Shown: positions 1 through 6,800 of the stretch, piece after piece
Numbering within the stretch: position 1 is the first letter of the stretch
Layout: each line of letters starts with the position of its first letter
NCBI GenBank assembly: GCA_020025655.1
Contig: JAHHRR010000068.1
Location: forward strand, 1-6,880
Reading direction: 5' to 3'
Origin: Oscillospiraceae bacterium
GTDB lineage: Bacteria > Bacillota > Clostridia > Oscillospirales > Oscillospiraceae
Length of the DNA: 6,880 nucleotides
The notes under the pieces: model-generated
What the model saw: the letters and a program-made list of their open reading frames with translations, nothing else
Database searches by the model: none
What the model was told of the DNA's origin: nothing
Program-made: the position numbers and the translations under genes

Positions 1-612
1 TCCGCAGCCTTCGCCCATAAGCCGGCGTGAGCGTCTGCATGAACAGGGACCCACTGAAATAGCTTTTGCATTATCAATAATAGTGCTTATTTCGTCATAT
101 GAAGCAGTTCTCTGATTATGCTCAATTGCGCTCATAACAGGCATTACACGCACAAATGACATACCTTTTCCCAGAAGCGGCACCAGCACCTCAAATCTTT
201 TTCTGGTGTACTCCTCAAAGCAGTCTCCGATAATAGGATATTTTTCCACCAGCTCCTTGTTTGCCAGAACGTCCTCTATAATTCCCGGAACCCAGTTTGC
301 GTAGTAATACCCCTTATTTCCGTCGTCCAGAGTTTTCATGTGTATCATGCCTGTCTTCATAAGCTTTTCAATCTGGAATTCCACTTCCCTGATGTCACGC
401 TTTGATCGTCTCGACAGCTCCGCAGCTGTGCGAGGAGTATTGAAACGCATATGAGACATAATATCACACATATCGTCCGTAAGAGCCAGATCAAGAACAA
501 TATATTCCGGATCATCATATCCCACGCCCATGTAAGTCAGGCTTTCCAGACTGATTTTAGTGGCCAGTTTAAGTATGTTCGGGCGCTTCGGTCTGTCTTC
601 CATTCTTTTCAT
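1..612 (-). CDS. N-terminal part of a third wHTH/Fe-S/GltD-like oxidoreductase paralogue (cut by window edge)
   Basis: An open frame of 204 codons runs from ATG at 612 to the left edge with no stop, so only the N-terminus is visible. The protein begins MKRMEDRPKRPN and then follows the two complete paralogues in this window without gaps of note, at roughly 60-65% identity by eye. Visible parts are the conserved opening block (residues 11-45), a winged-helix-like segment (about 45-110), a conserved helical block with the FEEYTRKR motif (about 130-165), and the start of the cysteine motif (C190, C192, C203; GPCSCRRSRR). ATG 612 was chosen because an AGGGGGA ribosome-binding site (619-625) lies six bases upstream; an in-frame ATG at 603 would be too far from it. 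By homology the rest should carry the Fe-S and FAD/NAD(P)H modules, but this cannot be seen. It is the most divergent copy and has a short N-terminal extension. The function, presumably electron transfer, is inferred. Confidence 0.9.
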   Translation of the reverse strand, partial: MKRMEDRPKRPNILKLATKISLESLTYMGVGYDDPEYIVLDLALTDDMCDIMSHMRFNTPRTAAELSRRSKRDIREVEFQIEKLMKTGMIHMKTLDDGNKGYYYANWVPGIIEDVLANKELVEKYPIIGDCFEEYTRKRFEVLVPLLGKGMSFVRVMPVMSAIEHNQRTASYDEISTIIDNAKAISVGPCSCRRSRRLMGEGCG

Positions 613-642
613 ATTGCTTCCCCCTAAGCATATTTGATATGT

Positions 643-672
643 TTATAAATTACCAACACGCTCCTGCCCCAA
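643..672 (-). promoter_or_regulatory. Weak candidate promoter for the left-edge paralogue
   Basis: On the minus strand a TTGGGG element (667-672) is followed after 18 bases by TTATAA (643-648), about 30 bases before the start codon at 612. Both boxes are poor to moderate matches to sigma-A. The stretch lies between the terminator of the preceding gene and this gene, where an independent promoter would be expected. The match is much weaker than those of the two other paralogues, so read-through or another regulator-dependent promoter is possible. Confidence 0.3.
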
Positions 673-698
673 TGCCAAATTATCAAAAACTGTAAATA

Positions 699-727
699 CA
701 GAGGCGATGAACCGTACATCGCCTCTG
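699..727 (-). terminator. Intrinsic terminator after the 899-aa oxidoreductase gene
   Basis: A perfect 11-bp inverted repeat (CAGAGGCGATG at 699-709 and its complement at 717-727) with a 7-base loop lies about 18 bases beyond the stop codon at 746-748. On the minus strand the stem is followed by TATTTACAGTTTTTG, an interrupted T-tract. It separates the second and third paralogues into different transcripts, although the broken T-run suggests some read-through. Confidence 0.75.
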
Positions 728-745
728 CGTAGAAATCAGGTAATT

Positions 746-3445
746 TTATTTACCGGCTTTTTTCCTTTCGGTAACAATTTTGCCTATAATCTTAGGTGCA
801 TTTCCTACAACACGTCCGAGAGTATTGTAATATCCCTTGCTGTTATAGTCGCTTACACGCTCAAGATGTATAGCGTCGAATTTGCACTTTGTTGTGCAGA
901 TTCCGCAGCCGATGCACATATAATCGTCCACAACAACAGCACCGCATCCAAGGCAGCGGTCTGCTTCTTTCTTAATCTGCTCTTCTGTAAGAACACCACG
1001 AAGGTCCTTAAAGGTCTTGCGTGCTTCTGATGCAGCGCCGTTTTCTGCGCTCTGGCGAGGTGCAGTGTCAAAGCAGTCGATGGAAAGAGCAACATTTGCA
1101 GTATCCAGAGCCTTATAGTCACGGTTGTCTCGACCAAGTCTGAGGTCATGACCGGGATGTACATAACGGTGAATTGAAACTGCTGCCTCTTTGCCGGCTG
1201 CAATAGCATTTATTGCAAATTTAGGTCCGGTAACTACATCGCCGCCTGCAAAAACATCCGGCTCATCAGTCTGGTAGGTAGCGGGGTCTGCAAGGACATT
1301 GCCCTTGGGACCGAATTTTATTCCTGTCTCAGCCTCTATGCCGCACATATCAATTTTCTGTCCAACAGAAGAAATAACGGCAGAAACCTTCATTTCTTCA
1401 AATCTGCCTGTACCGACAGGCTTTCTGCGGCCCTTTTCATCCGCTTCGCCCAGCTCCATAATTTCAAGACGAAGAGTCTCTGCTTTTCCGTTTCCGCTGA
1501 TTTCGGCGGGAGAGACGAGGAACTTGAATTTAACGCCCTCTTCCTCTGCTTCGAGAATCTCATCGTCTGCTGCGGGCATTTCGTCTCTGTCTCTGCGATA
1601 GACGATAGTTACGTTTTTTGCGCCCAGTCGTATCGCAGTGCGTGCAACATCTATTGCAACATTACCGCCGCCGATAACTGCAACATTGTTTCCGATTTCG
1701 ACCTTACGGCCGAGGTTTACATCTCTCAGGAAGTCTATTCCTGTATATACGCCGCTGAGATCATCTCCGGCACAGCCCACAGATACACCCTTAGATGCGC
1801 CGATACCGAGGAAGAATGCTTTATAACCCTCTGCACGAAGCTGGGGCAGAGTAATATCTTTTCCGACTTCAACTCCGGTTTTGAATTCAACGCCGATTTC
1901 ACGGAGAATGTCAATCTCTGCGTTTACAACTTCACGACCGAGCCTGAATTCAGGAATGCCCATGGTGAGCATACCGCCGGGTTTTTCCTCTTTTTCAAAT
2001 ACAGTTACAGGATAGCCCTGCCGTGCCAGATAATACGCACAGCTGAGGCCTGCGGGGCCGGCACCTATAACAGCAACCTTCTGAGTGAACGGACGTCCGA
2101 TTGTATTATGCAGCTCCGGAACATATCGTGTCTCTGCGTGCAGATCCTTCTCAGCTATGAATTTCTTAATGTCATCTATTGCAATAGGCGAGTCAAGCTT
2201 ACCTCTTGTGCAGGCTTCCTCACAGGGCTTGTTGCAGATACGTCCGCAGACTGCGGGGAAGGGGTTTTCAGTCTTTATAAGCTCCAGAGCCTCTTTATAT
2301 CTGCCCTCAGCTGCAAGCTTAATGTAACCCTGAACAGGAATATGAGCAGGACAGGCGCTCTTACACGGGGAGGTTCCTGTTTCAACTACATCACTGCGGT
2401 TTGTGCGGTAATCGAGATTGTATGTACTTCTCTTGAACATTGAGGTTTTAGCCGGCAGATTGCGGTCAACTATCTCGACAGGCTTTATTTCGGTCAGCTT
2501 CTGGCCAAGTTTCAGTGCGTTCATCTGACAGTACTCAACGCACTGACCGCAGGCAACACAGTTGTCTTTATTTACAACTGCCCGATAGTTTGAGCTCATG
2601 CCCTCCGGCTTACGGAACATCTGTGCTATGCGCAGGCTGAGACATGAACATCCGCAGCAGTTGCATATAGCATTAGCTCCTTCAAAGCCCGGTGTCTGGT
2701 TTACTTCGTGTACAAGTCCGTTTTCCTCTGCACGTTTAATAATTTCGTAGGCTTCCTCTTTTGAAATAAGCCGATGTTCTCCGTGTTCTGAGAAGCTTAT
2801 GGCATTATCGTTGAGATATATACACATATCTTCTTCCAGATGTCCGCAGCCTTCGCCCATGATGCGGCGTGTTCTTCGGCATGAACACGGACCAATGGAA
2901 ATGGCAGATGCATTTTCTATAAGAGTTGATACCTCATCGTATGAGGCAGAGTGGCTGTCATTTTCGATAGCGCTCATAACTGGCATAGCACGCATAAATG
3001 ACATACCACGTCCGAGCATAGGTGCAACAGGCTCAGTTCTGCGCCTTGTATATTCCTCAAAACATTCTGCAAGAACCGGATATTTCTCGCACTGCTCATT
3101 CTTGCTCAGAACGCCTTCCATAATTCCGGGAACCCAGATAGGGTAGAAGTATGAGACTGTTCCGTCTGCTTCAAATTTGCAGCGGATAAGGCCTGTGTCA
3201 ATGAGTTTATCAAGCTCATACTGAACCTCATGCAGGTCTTTGCTGCAGCGCCTTGAAATATCCTCCGCTGTACGTGGCGTGTCGAGGCGCATATGCATCA
3301 TGACGTCGCACATCTCGTCACTTACGATAGGTGCAAGAATCTTGTACTCAGGGTCATTGTAAGTAATGCCTGTGTAAGTAAGACTCTCAAGACTTATCTT
3401 CGTTGCCAGCTTCAAAATATTAGGTCTTTTTGCCATTGTTTCCAC
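746..3445 (-). CDS. Fused winged-helix / multi-[4Fe-4S] / GltD-like FAD-NAD(P)H oxidoreductase, 899 aa
   Basis: This is a probable cytosolic NAD(P)H-dependent electron-transfer flavoprotein. Domains in order: a winged-helix-like region (about 40-110); a cysteine region with C187, C189, C200, C208 and the C261/C263/C264/C266/C268 cluster (CNCCGCSC); one CxxCxxCxxxC ferredoxin motif (C296-C306); a GltD-type N-terminal Fe-S domain (C361, C365, C400, C404, C408, C412; CGRICNKPCEEAC); a FAD site GAGPAG (461-466); a pyridine-nucleotide site GGGNVA (592-597) followed by VYRR (617-618 are the arginines); a second FAD motif AGGD (733-736); and a C-terminal Fe-S tail (C831, C834, C844, C847, C850, C854). 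No signal peptide or membrane segment is seen. The GltD module is the family also found in AegA, SudA/NfnL and dihydropyrimidine dehydrogenase; the substrate and partner are unknown. It is about 80% identical by eye to the 895-aa paralogue and keeps every cysteine listed. GTG 3445 is preferred as the start on ribosome-binding-site spacing; ATG 3436 (896 aa) matches the conserved MAKRPN start of the paralogue and cannot be excluded. Confidence 0.93.
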   Translation of the reverse strand: METMAKRPNILKLATKISLESLTYTGITYNDPEYKILAPIVSDEMCDVMMHMRLDTPRTAEDISRRCSKDLHEVQYELDKLIDTGLIRCKFEADGTVSYFYPIWVPGIMEGVLSKNEQCEKYPVLAECFEEYTRRRTEPVAPMLGRGMSFMRAMPVMSAIENDSHSASYDEVSTLIENASAISIGPCSCRRTRRIMGEGCGHLEEDMCIYLNDNAISFSEHGEHRLISKEEAYEIIKRAEENGLVHEVNQTPGFEGANAICNCCGCSCLSLRIAQMFRKPEGMSSNYRAVVNKDNCVACGQCVEYCQMNALKLGQKLTEIKPVEIVDRNLPAKTSMFKRSTYNLDYRTNRSDVVETGTSPCKSACPAHIPVQGYIKLAAEGRYKEALELIKTENPFPAVCGRICNKPCEEACTRGKLDSPIAIDDIKKFIAEKDLHAETRYVPELHNTIGRPFTQKVAVIGAGPAGLSCAYYLARQGYPVTVFEKEEKPGGMLTMGIPEFRLGREVVNAEIDILREIGVEFKTGVEVGKDITLPQLRAEGYKAFFLGIGASKGVSVGCAGDDLSGVYTGIDFLRDVNLGRKVEIGNNVAVIGGGNVAIDVARTAIRLGAKNVTIVYRRDRDEMPAADDEILEAEEEGVKFKFLVSPAEISGNGKAETLRLEIMELGEADEKGRRKPVGTGRFEEMKVSAVISSVGQKIDMCGIEAETGIKFGPKGNVLADPATYQTDEPDVFAGGDVVTGPKFAINAIAAGKEAAVSIHRYVHPGHDLRLGRDNRDYKALDTANVALSIDCFDTAPRQSAENGAASEARKTFKDLRGVLTEEQIKKEADRCLGCGAVVVDDYMCIGCGICTTKCKFDAIHLERVSDYNSKGYYNTLGRVVGNAPKIIGKIVTERKKAGK

Positions 3446-3450
3446 GTTAA

Positions 3451-3457
3451 TCCCCCT
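3451..3457 (-). promoter_or_regulatory. Ribosome-binding site AGGGGGA deciding the GTG start
   Basis: The minus strand reads AGGGGGA, which can pair with the 16S tail as AGGAGG with one G-U wobble. It ends five bases before GTG 3445 and fourteen before ATG 3436. The same element lies five to six bases before the starts of the two other paralogues, which favours GTG here. Confidence 0.7.
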
Positions 3458-3477
3458 AAATAATATTTTTCCGTTCT

Positions 3478-3500
3478 TTAATAATTTGTCAGATTATTAA
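3478..3500. repeat. 8-bp inverted repeat just downstream of the predicted transcription start
   Basis: TTAATAAT (3478-3485) and ATTATTAA (3493-3500) are perfect inverted arms with a 7-base spacer. The predicted start of transcription from the promoter at 3510-3538 is near 3503, so the repeat occupies about +3 to +26. It could be an operator for a dimeric repressor or a weak hairpin in the leader. The high AT content makes chance occurrence possible. Confidence 0.4.
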
Positions 3501-3509
3501 CTTGCCCAA

Positions 3510-3538
3510 ATTATACCATATTGTTATATGTATATCAA
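3510..3538 (-). promoter_or_regulatory. Sigma-A promoter with extended -10 for the 899-aa oxidoreductase gene
   Basis: The minus strand has TTGATA (3533-3538), a spacer of exactly 17 bases, and a perfect TATAAT (3510-3515) preceded by TGG, an extended -10. Transcription should begin near 3503, giving a leader of about 57 bases. This is the best promoter in the window and makes the gene independent of the upstream hypA unit, from which a strong terminator also separates it. Confidence 0.85.
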
Positions 3539-3557
3539 TGTACACTTATACAATATG
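3517..3557. repeat. Spaced inverted repeat around the promoter -35 region
   Basis: CATATTGT (3517-3524) and ACAATATG (3550-3557) are perfect 8-bp inverted arms. One arm lies inside the -35/-10 spacer and the other upstream of the -35. Their starts are 33 bp apart, about three helical turns. It may be a regulator site, but the region is very AT-rich. The remaining intergenic DNA up to the terminator at 3675 shows no gene or other clear element. Confidence 0.3.
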
Positions 3558-3674
3558 TATCAAAATTTTTGTTCTTATCGCTGATTATTGATATGTTTAA
3601 ACAAAAAACATACACCGTAAACGCTGAGGGTAAATTTCAAGGTTTATCTATATTTATCATAGCTTTACAAAGCA

Positions 3675-3715
3675 AAAATGCGGTACAGTCTCAATTCTGA
3701 GCTGTACCGCATTTT
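3675..3715 (-). terminator. Strong intrinsic terminator after hypA
   Basis: A 14-bp perfect stem (3675-3688 with 3702-3715; core ATGCGGTACAG) extends after one bulged base by four more pairs to an ATTC loop. On the minus strand it is followed by T-rich sequence (CATTTTTGCTTTG). It starts about 25 bases past the hypA stop codon and ends the two-gene transcript. Confidence 0.88.
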
Positions 3716-3740
3716 CAGTAAATTCAGTTATTAAGTTTTG

Positions 3741-4091
3741 TCACTCATCTTCCAGAACGTGAATTTCTTTTATGTTAAAATCCAGTCCTGAAAGAACCTG
3801 CTTATCAAAGCTGCCGCAGTTGGGGCAGTAGCCCTCGTTGGCAACTACATTAAATATCTCGTCGCACTCCTCACACTCTGCCATACCGGGAACCATTTCC
3901 AGCAGCAGCTTTGTATCTTTGAGCGGAGTACCGTCAACTACAACCGGATAGACTTTTTCGACGTATTCCGGAACAACAAGCGAGAGCTCTCCAACCTCAC
4001 ATACTATTTCTTCAATATGAGTTATCTGATTCTCTCGTGCGTAATCCATAACCGTCTTGCACATACTTCTAACTATGCCGATTTCATGCAT
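3741..4091 (-). CDS. hypA: Hydrogenase/urease nickel metallochaperone HypA
   Basis: HypA binds Ni(II) and, with the GTPase HypB, delivers it to the large subunit of [NiFe]-hydrogenase (in some bacteria also to urease). The 116-aa protein has the usual family length. It begins MHE, supplying the nickel-ligand His2 and the following Glu, and has the conserved GELSLVVPE segment (34-42). Its zinc ribbon is C73-x2-C76 and C89-x2-C92 (CPNC), and it ends with the typical IKEIHV strand. The start ATG 4091 is fixed by the obligatory MHE. Its ribosome-binding site is modest (GGTGA about six bases upstream), and only 16 bases separate it from the stop of the preceding oxidoreductase gene, so the two are almost certainly co-transcribed and may be translationally coupled. 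No hypB, other hyp gene, hydrogenase or urease subunit is in the window. The assignment to HypA is firm; the target enzyme is unknown. Confidence 0.95.
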   Translation of the reverse strand: MHEIGIVRSMCKTVMDYARENQITHIEEIVCEVGELSLVVPEYVEKVYPVVVDGTPLKDTKLLLEMVPGMAECEECDEIFNVVANEGYCPNCGSFDKQVLSGLDFNIKEIHVLEDE

Positions 4092-4107
4092 ACCGAGTCA
4101 CCAGTCT

Positions 4108-6795
4108 TTACTTTTTAATTTTTTTCTTTTCTACTATGATATTTCCAATAGCCTTGGGAGCATTGCCCATAACTTTAGTAAGCGTTGTGTAGTAACTGTT
4201 GCCCTTAAAATCAGCAATCTTCTCAAGGCGTATTGCATCAAACTTGCATCTGGTAGTACAGATACCGCAGCCTATGCACATATAATCGTCAACAACAACG
4301 GCTCCGCAGCCGAGGCAGCGGTCTGCTTCCTTCTTAATCTGATCCTCGGTAAGCACACCTCGTAAATCCTCGAATGTTTTTTTGGCTTCCGCTGCAGAAG
4401 CTTCCTGAGCTTTCTGACGGGGAGCTGTATCGAATGATTCGAGAGAAACTGCTACATTGCTTGTGTCGAGAGCCTTATAGTCTCTGCGGTCACGGCCAAG
4501 AGTCAGGCTCTGTCCCTTATGTACGAATCTGTGAATAGAAACTGCACCCTGTTTACCGGCTGCAATAGCATCTATTGCAAACTTAGGTCCGGTAACAACA
4601 TCGCCGCCGGCAAATACATCAGCTTCACCGGTCTGGTATGTGTAGGAATCAGCAAGAACATTGCCCTTGGGACCGAATTTAATTCCGCTGCCTGCATCAA
4701 TTCCGCACATATCAATCTTCTGTCCGATTGAGGAAATAACAGCAGAAACCTTCATATCCTCAAAGCGGCCTATTCCGACAGGCTTTCTGCGGCCCTTAGC
4801 ATCAGGTTCTCCCAGTTCCATAATTTCAAGTTTGAGGCTCTGAGCCTTGGTTTTTCCGCTTATTTCAGCAGGGGAAGCCAGGAATCTGAACTTTACGCCC
4901 TCGGCTTCAGCTTCAGCGACCTCATCAGCTGCTGCCGGCATTTCATCTCTGCCTCTTCTATATACTATTGTAACATTTTTAGCGCCCAGTCTTACGGCTG
5001 TACGGGCAACGTCAATAGCAACATTACCGCCGCCGATAACAGCAACATCATTTCCAATTGCAGGCTTGTTGCCGAGGTTTACATCCTTCAGGAAGTCGAT
5101 GCCTGTAAATACTCCGGGCATATCATCGCCCTTGCATCCAACAGAAACGCCCTTTGAAGCACCGATACCGAGATAAAATGCCTTATATCCCTGTTCACGG
5201 AGCTGATTGAGGGTTACATCCTTACCGACTTCAACACCGGTCCTGAATTCAACACCGATCTCTTTAAGGATTTCGATTTCCGCATTAACTACCTCACGGC
5301 CGAGGCGGAAAGAGGGAATACCCATCGTCAGCATACCGCCCAGAAGCTTTTCCTTTTCAAAAACAGTAACAGGATAGCCCTTTACTGCCAGATAGTATGC
5401 GCAGCTGAGTCCGGCGGGACCGGCGCCTATAACGGCAATTTTTTCGGTATAGGGTTTGCCGGTCTGATTAAGCATCTTCGGCACAAACCTTGTGTCCGCA
5501 TTAAGATCCTTTTCTGCAATAAACTTCTTTATATCATCAATAGCAACGGGGGAGTCGATTTTACCTCTGGTGCAGGCATCTTCACAGGCCTTGTTGCAGA
5601 TTCTTCCGCAAACAGCAGGGAAGGGGTTCTCTGTTTTTATAAGCTCAAGAGCTTCTTTATATCTGCCCTCGGAGGCAAGCTTTATATAGCCCTGTACAGG
5701 AATATGAGCGGGACAGGCACTCTTACACGGAGATGTACCGGTTTCTACTATATCGCTTCTGTTCTCACGGTAATCCACGTTATATGCGCTTCTTTTAAGC
5801 ATAGAGGTCTTGGCATCTATTTCACGGTCAGCAATAGCAACAGGCTTAATCTGGCTGAGCTTCTGGCCAAGACGCAGAGCATTTGTCTGACAGGTTTCAA
5901 CACACTGGCCGCAGGCAACGCACTTGCTTCTGTCCACCACAGCACGATAGTTAGAGCTCATGCTCTCAGGCTTACGGAACATTTCAGCTACTCGGAGCGA
6001 ATAGCATGAACATCCGCAGCAGTTGCATATAGCGGTTGATTCCTCAAAACCGGGGGTCTGGTTGATTTCATGAACCAGTCCGTTTTCTTCGGCACGCTTA
6101 ATGATTTCGTAGGCTTCCTCTTTAGAGATAAGACGGTGCTCACCGGATTTGGAGAAGTTTATGGCGTTATCATTGAGATACATACACATATCATCTTCAA
6201 GATGACCGCAGCCCTCACCCATGAGGCGGCGGCTGCGTCGACATGAACACGGTCCGACAGAGATTGCTTTTGCGTTATCTATAAGGGTAGTAATTTCATC
6301 GTGGGATGCGGTACGGCTGTTATTCTCGATTGCGCTCATAACAGGCATAACACGCATAAAGAACATACCTCTACCCATTACAGGCACAACAGGTTCCGTT
6401 CTTCTTCTGGTATATTCCTCAAAACATTCTGCAAGGACAGGATACTTCTCGCACTGCTCCTTATGGCCCAGAACGCCTTCCATTATGCCCGGAACCCAGA
6501 TGGGGTAGTAATAGCCGTCTTCGCCGTTTTTATCGGCAACTCTGACGACGCCGCAGTCAACCAGCTGCTTTAAAATATGCTGGGTTTCTTTCAGGTCTTT
6601 TTTGCAGCGTCTGGACATTTCCTCCACTGTACGAGGCGTCTCGAGTCGCATATGCATCATAACCTCACACATTTCATCTGAAATGATAGGCTCAAGGATC
6701 TTATACTCCGGATCATTATATGTAATACCGGTATAAGTAAGGCTCTCAAGGCTTATTTTTGACGCAAGCTTGAGAATATTAGGTCTTTTTGCCAT
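4108..6795 (-). CDS. Fused winged-helix / multi-[4Fe-4S] / GltD-like FAD-NAD(P)H oxidoreductase, 895 aa, co-transcribed with hypA
   Basis: First gene of the hypA unit. From ATG 6795 the parts are: a winged-helix-like region (about 37-105); C183, C185, C196, C204 and the five-cysteine block C257/C259/C260/C262/C264; a ferredoxin motif C292-C295-C298-C302; the GltD-type Fe-S domain (C357, C361, C396, C400, C404, C408); FAD motif GAGPAG (457-462); nucleotide motif GGGNVA (588-593) with VYRR (arginines 613-614) and EMPA; AGGD (729-732); and a C-terminal Fe-S tail (C827, C830, C840, C843, C846, C850). The enzyme should pass electrons between NAD(P)H, FAD and several clusters; the arginines after the second Rossmann motif are compatible with NADPH but do not prove it. 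Family precedent is AegA, SudA/NfnL and dihydropyrimidine dehydrogenase; no glutamate synthase large subunit is nearby. Differences from the 899-aa copy concentrate in the wing of the N-terminal domain (about 62-96), the linker at 440-450, the linker near 793-808 and the C-terminal tail. The frame stays open to a TTG at 6810, but that codon overlaps the ribosome-binding site and is rejected. Confidence 0.94.
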   Translation of the reverse strand: MAKRPNILKLASKISLESLTYTGITYNDPEYKILEPIISDEMCEVMMHMRLETPRTVEEMSRRCKKDLKETQHILKQLVDCGVVRVADKNGEDGYYYPIWVPGIMEGVLGHKEQCEKYPVLAECFEEYTRRRTEPVVPVMGRGMFFMRVMPVMSAIENNSRTASHDEITTLIDNAKAISVGPCSCRRSRRLMGEGCGHLEDDMCMYLNDNAINFSKSGEHRLISKEEAYEIIKRAEENGLVHEINQTPGFEESTAICNCCGCSCYSLRVAEMFRKPESMSSNYRAVVDRSKCVACGQCVETCQTNALRLGQKLSQIKPVAIADREIDAKTSMLKRSAYNVDYRENRSDIVETGTSPCKSACPAHIPVQGYIKLASEGRYKEALELIKTENPFPAVCGRICNKACEDACTRGKIDSPVAIDDIKKFIAEKDLNADTRFVPKMLNQTGKPYTEKIAVIGAGPAGLSCAYYLAVKGYPVTVFEKEKLLGGMLTMGIPSFRLGREVVNAEIEILKEIGVEFRTGVEVGKDVTLNQLREQGYKAFYLGIGASKGVSVGCKGDDMPGVFTGIDFLKDVNLGNKPAIGNDVAVIGGGNVAIDVARTAVRLGAKNVTIVYRRGRDEMPAAADEVAEAEAEGVKFRFLASPAEISGKTKAQSLKLEIMELGEPDAKGRRKPVGIGRFEDMKVSAVISSIGQKIDMCGIDAGSGIKFGPKGNVLADSYTYQTGEADVFAGGDVVTGPKFAIDAIAAGKQGAVSIHRFVHKGQSLTLGRDRRDYKALDTSNVAVSLESFDTAPRQKAQEASAAEAKKTFEDLRGVLTEDQIKKEADRCLGCGAVVVDDYMCIGCGICTTRCKFDAIRLEKIADFKGNSYYTTLTKVMGNAPKAIGNIIVEKKKIKK

Positions 6796-6800
6796 AATAA

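Noticed and set aside
655..680. Sigma-54-like GG/GC spacing upstream of the left-edge paralogue
   Set aside because: The TTGGCA sequence supplies the GG element, but no GC doublet occurs at the required ten-base spacing.
707..1030. Plus-strand open frames opposite the large genes (for example 707-1030, 2108-2443, 4057-4365, 4847-5176, 5704-6009)
   Set aside because: They lie antisense to well-supported conserved genes, recur at matching places in both paralogues because the sense codons are conserved, and show low-complexity serine/isoleucine/proline-rich translations with no recognisable domain.
853..1209. Minus-strand 118-codon frame inside the 899-aa gene
   Set aside because: It is a different frame of the same strand within a conserved Fe-S coding region and has no ribosome-binding site or domain.
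3589..3605. Rex-like palindrome around TTGATATGTTTAAACAA
   Set aside because: Only the outer bases match a TTGTTAA-type Rex site, the central symmetry fails, and it lies about 50 bases upstream of the -35 in AT-rich DNA. The match is too weak to call.
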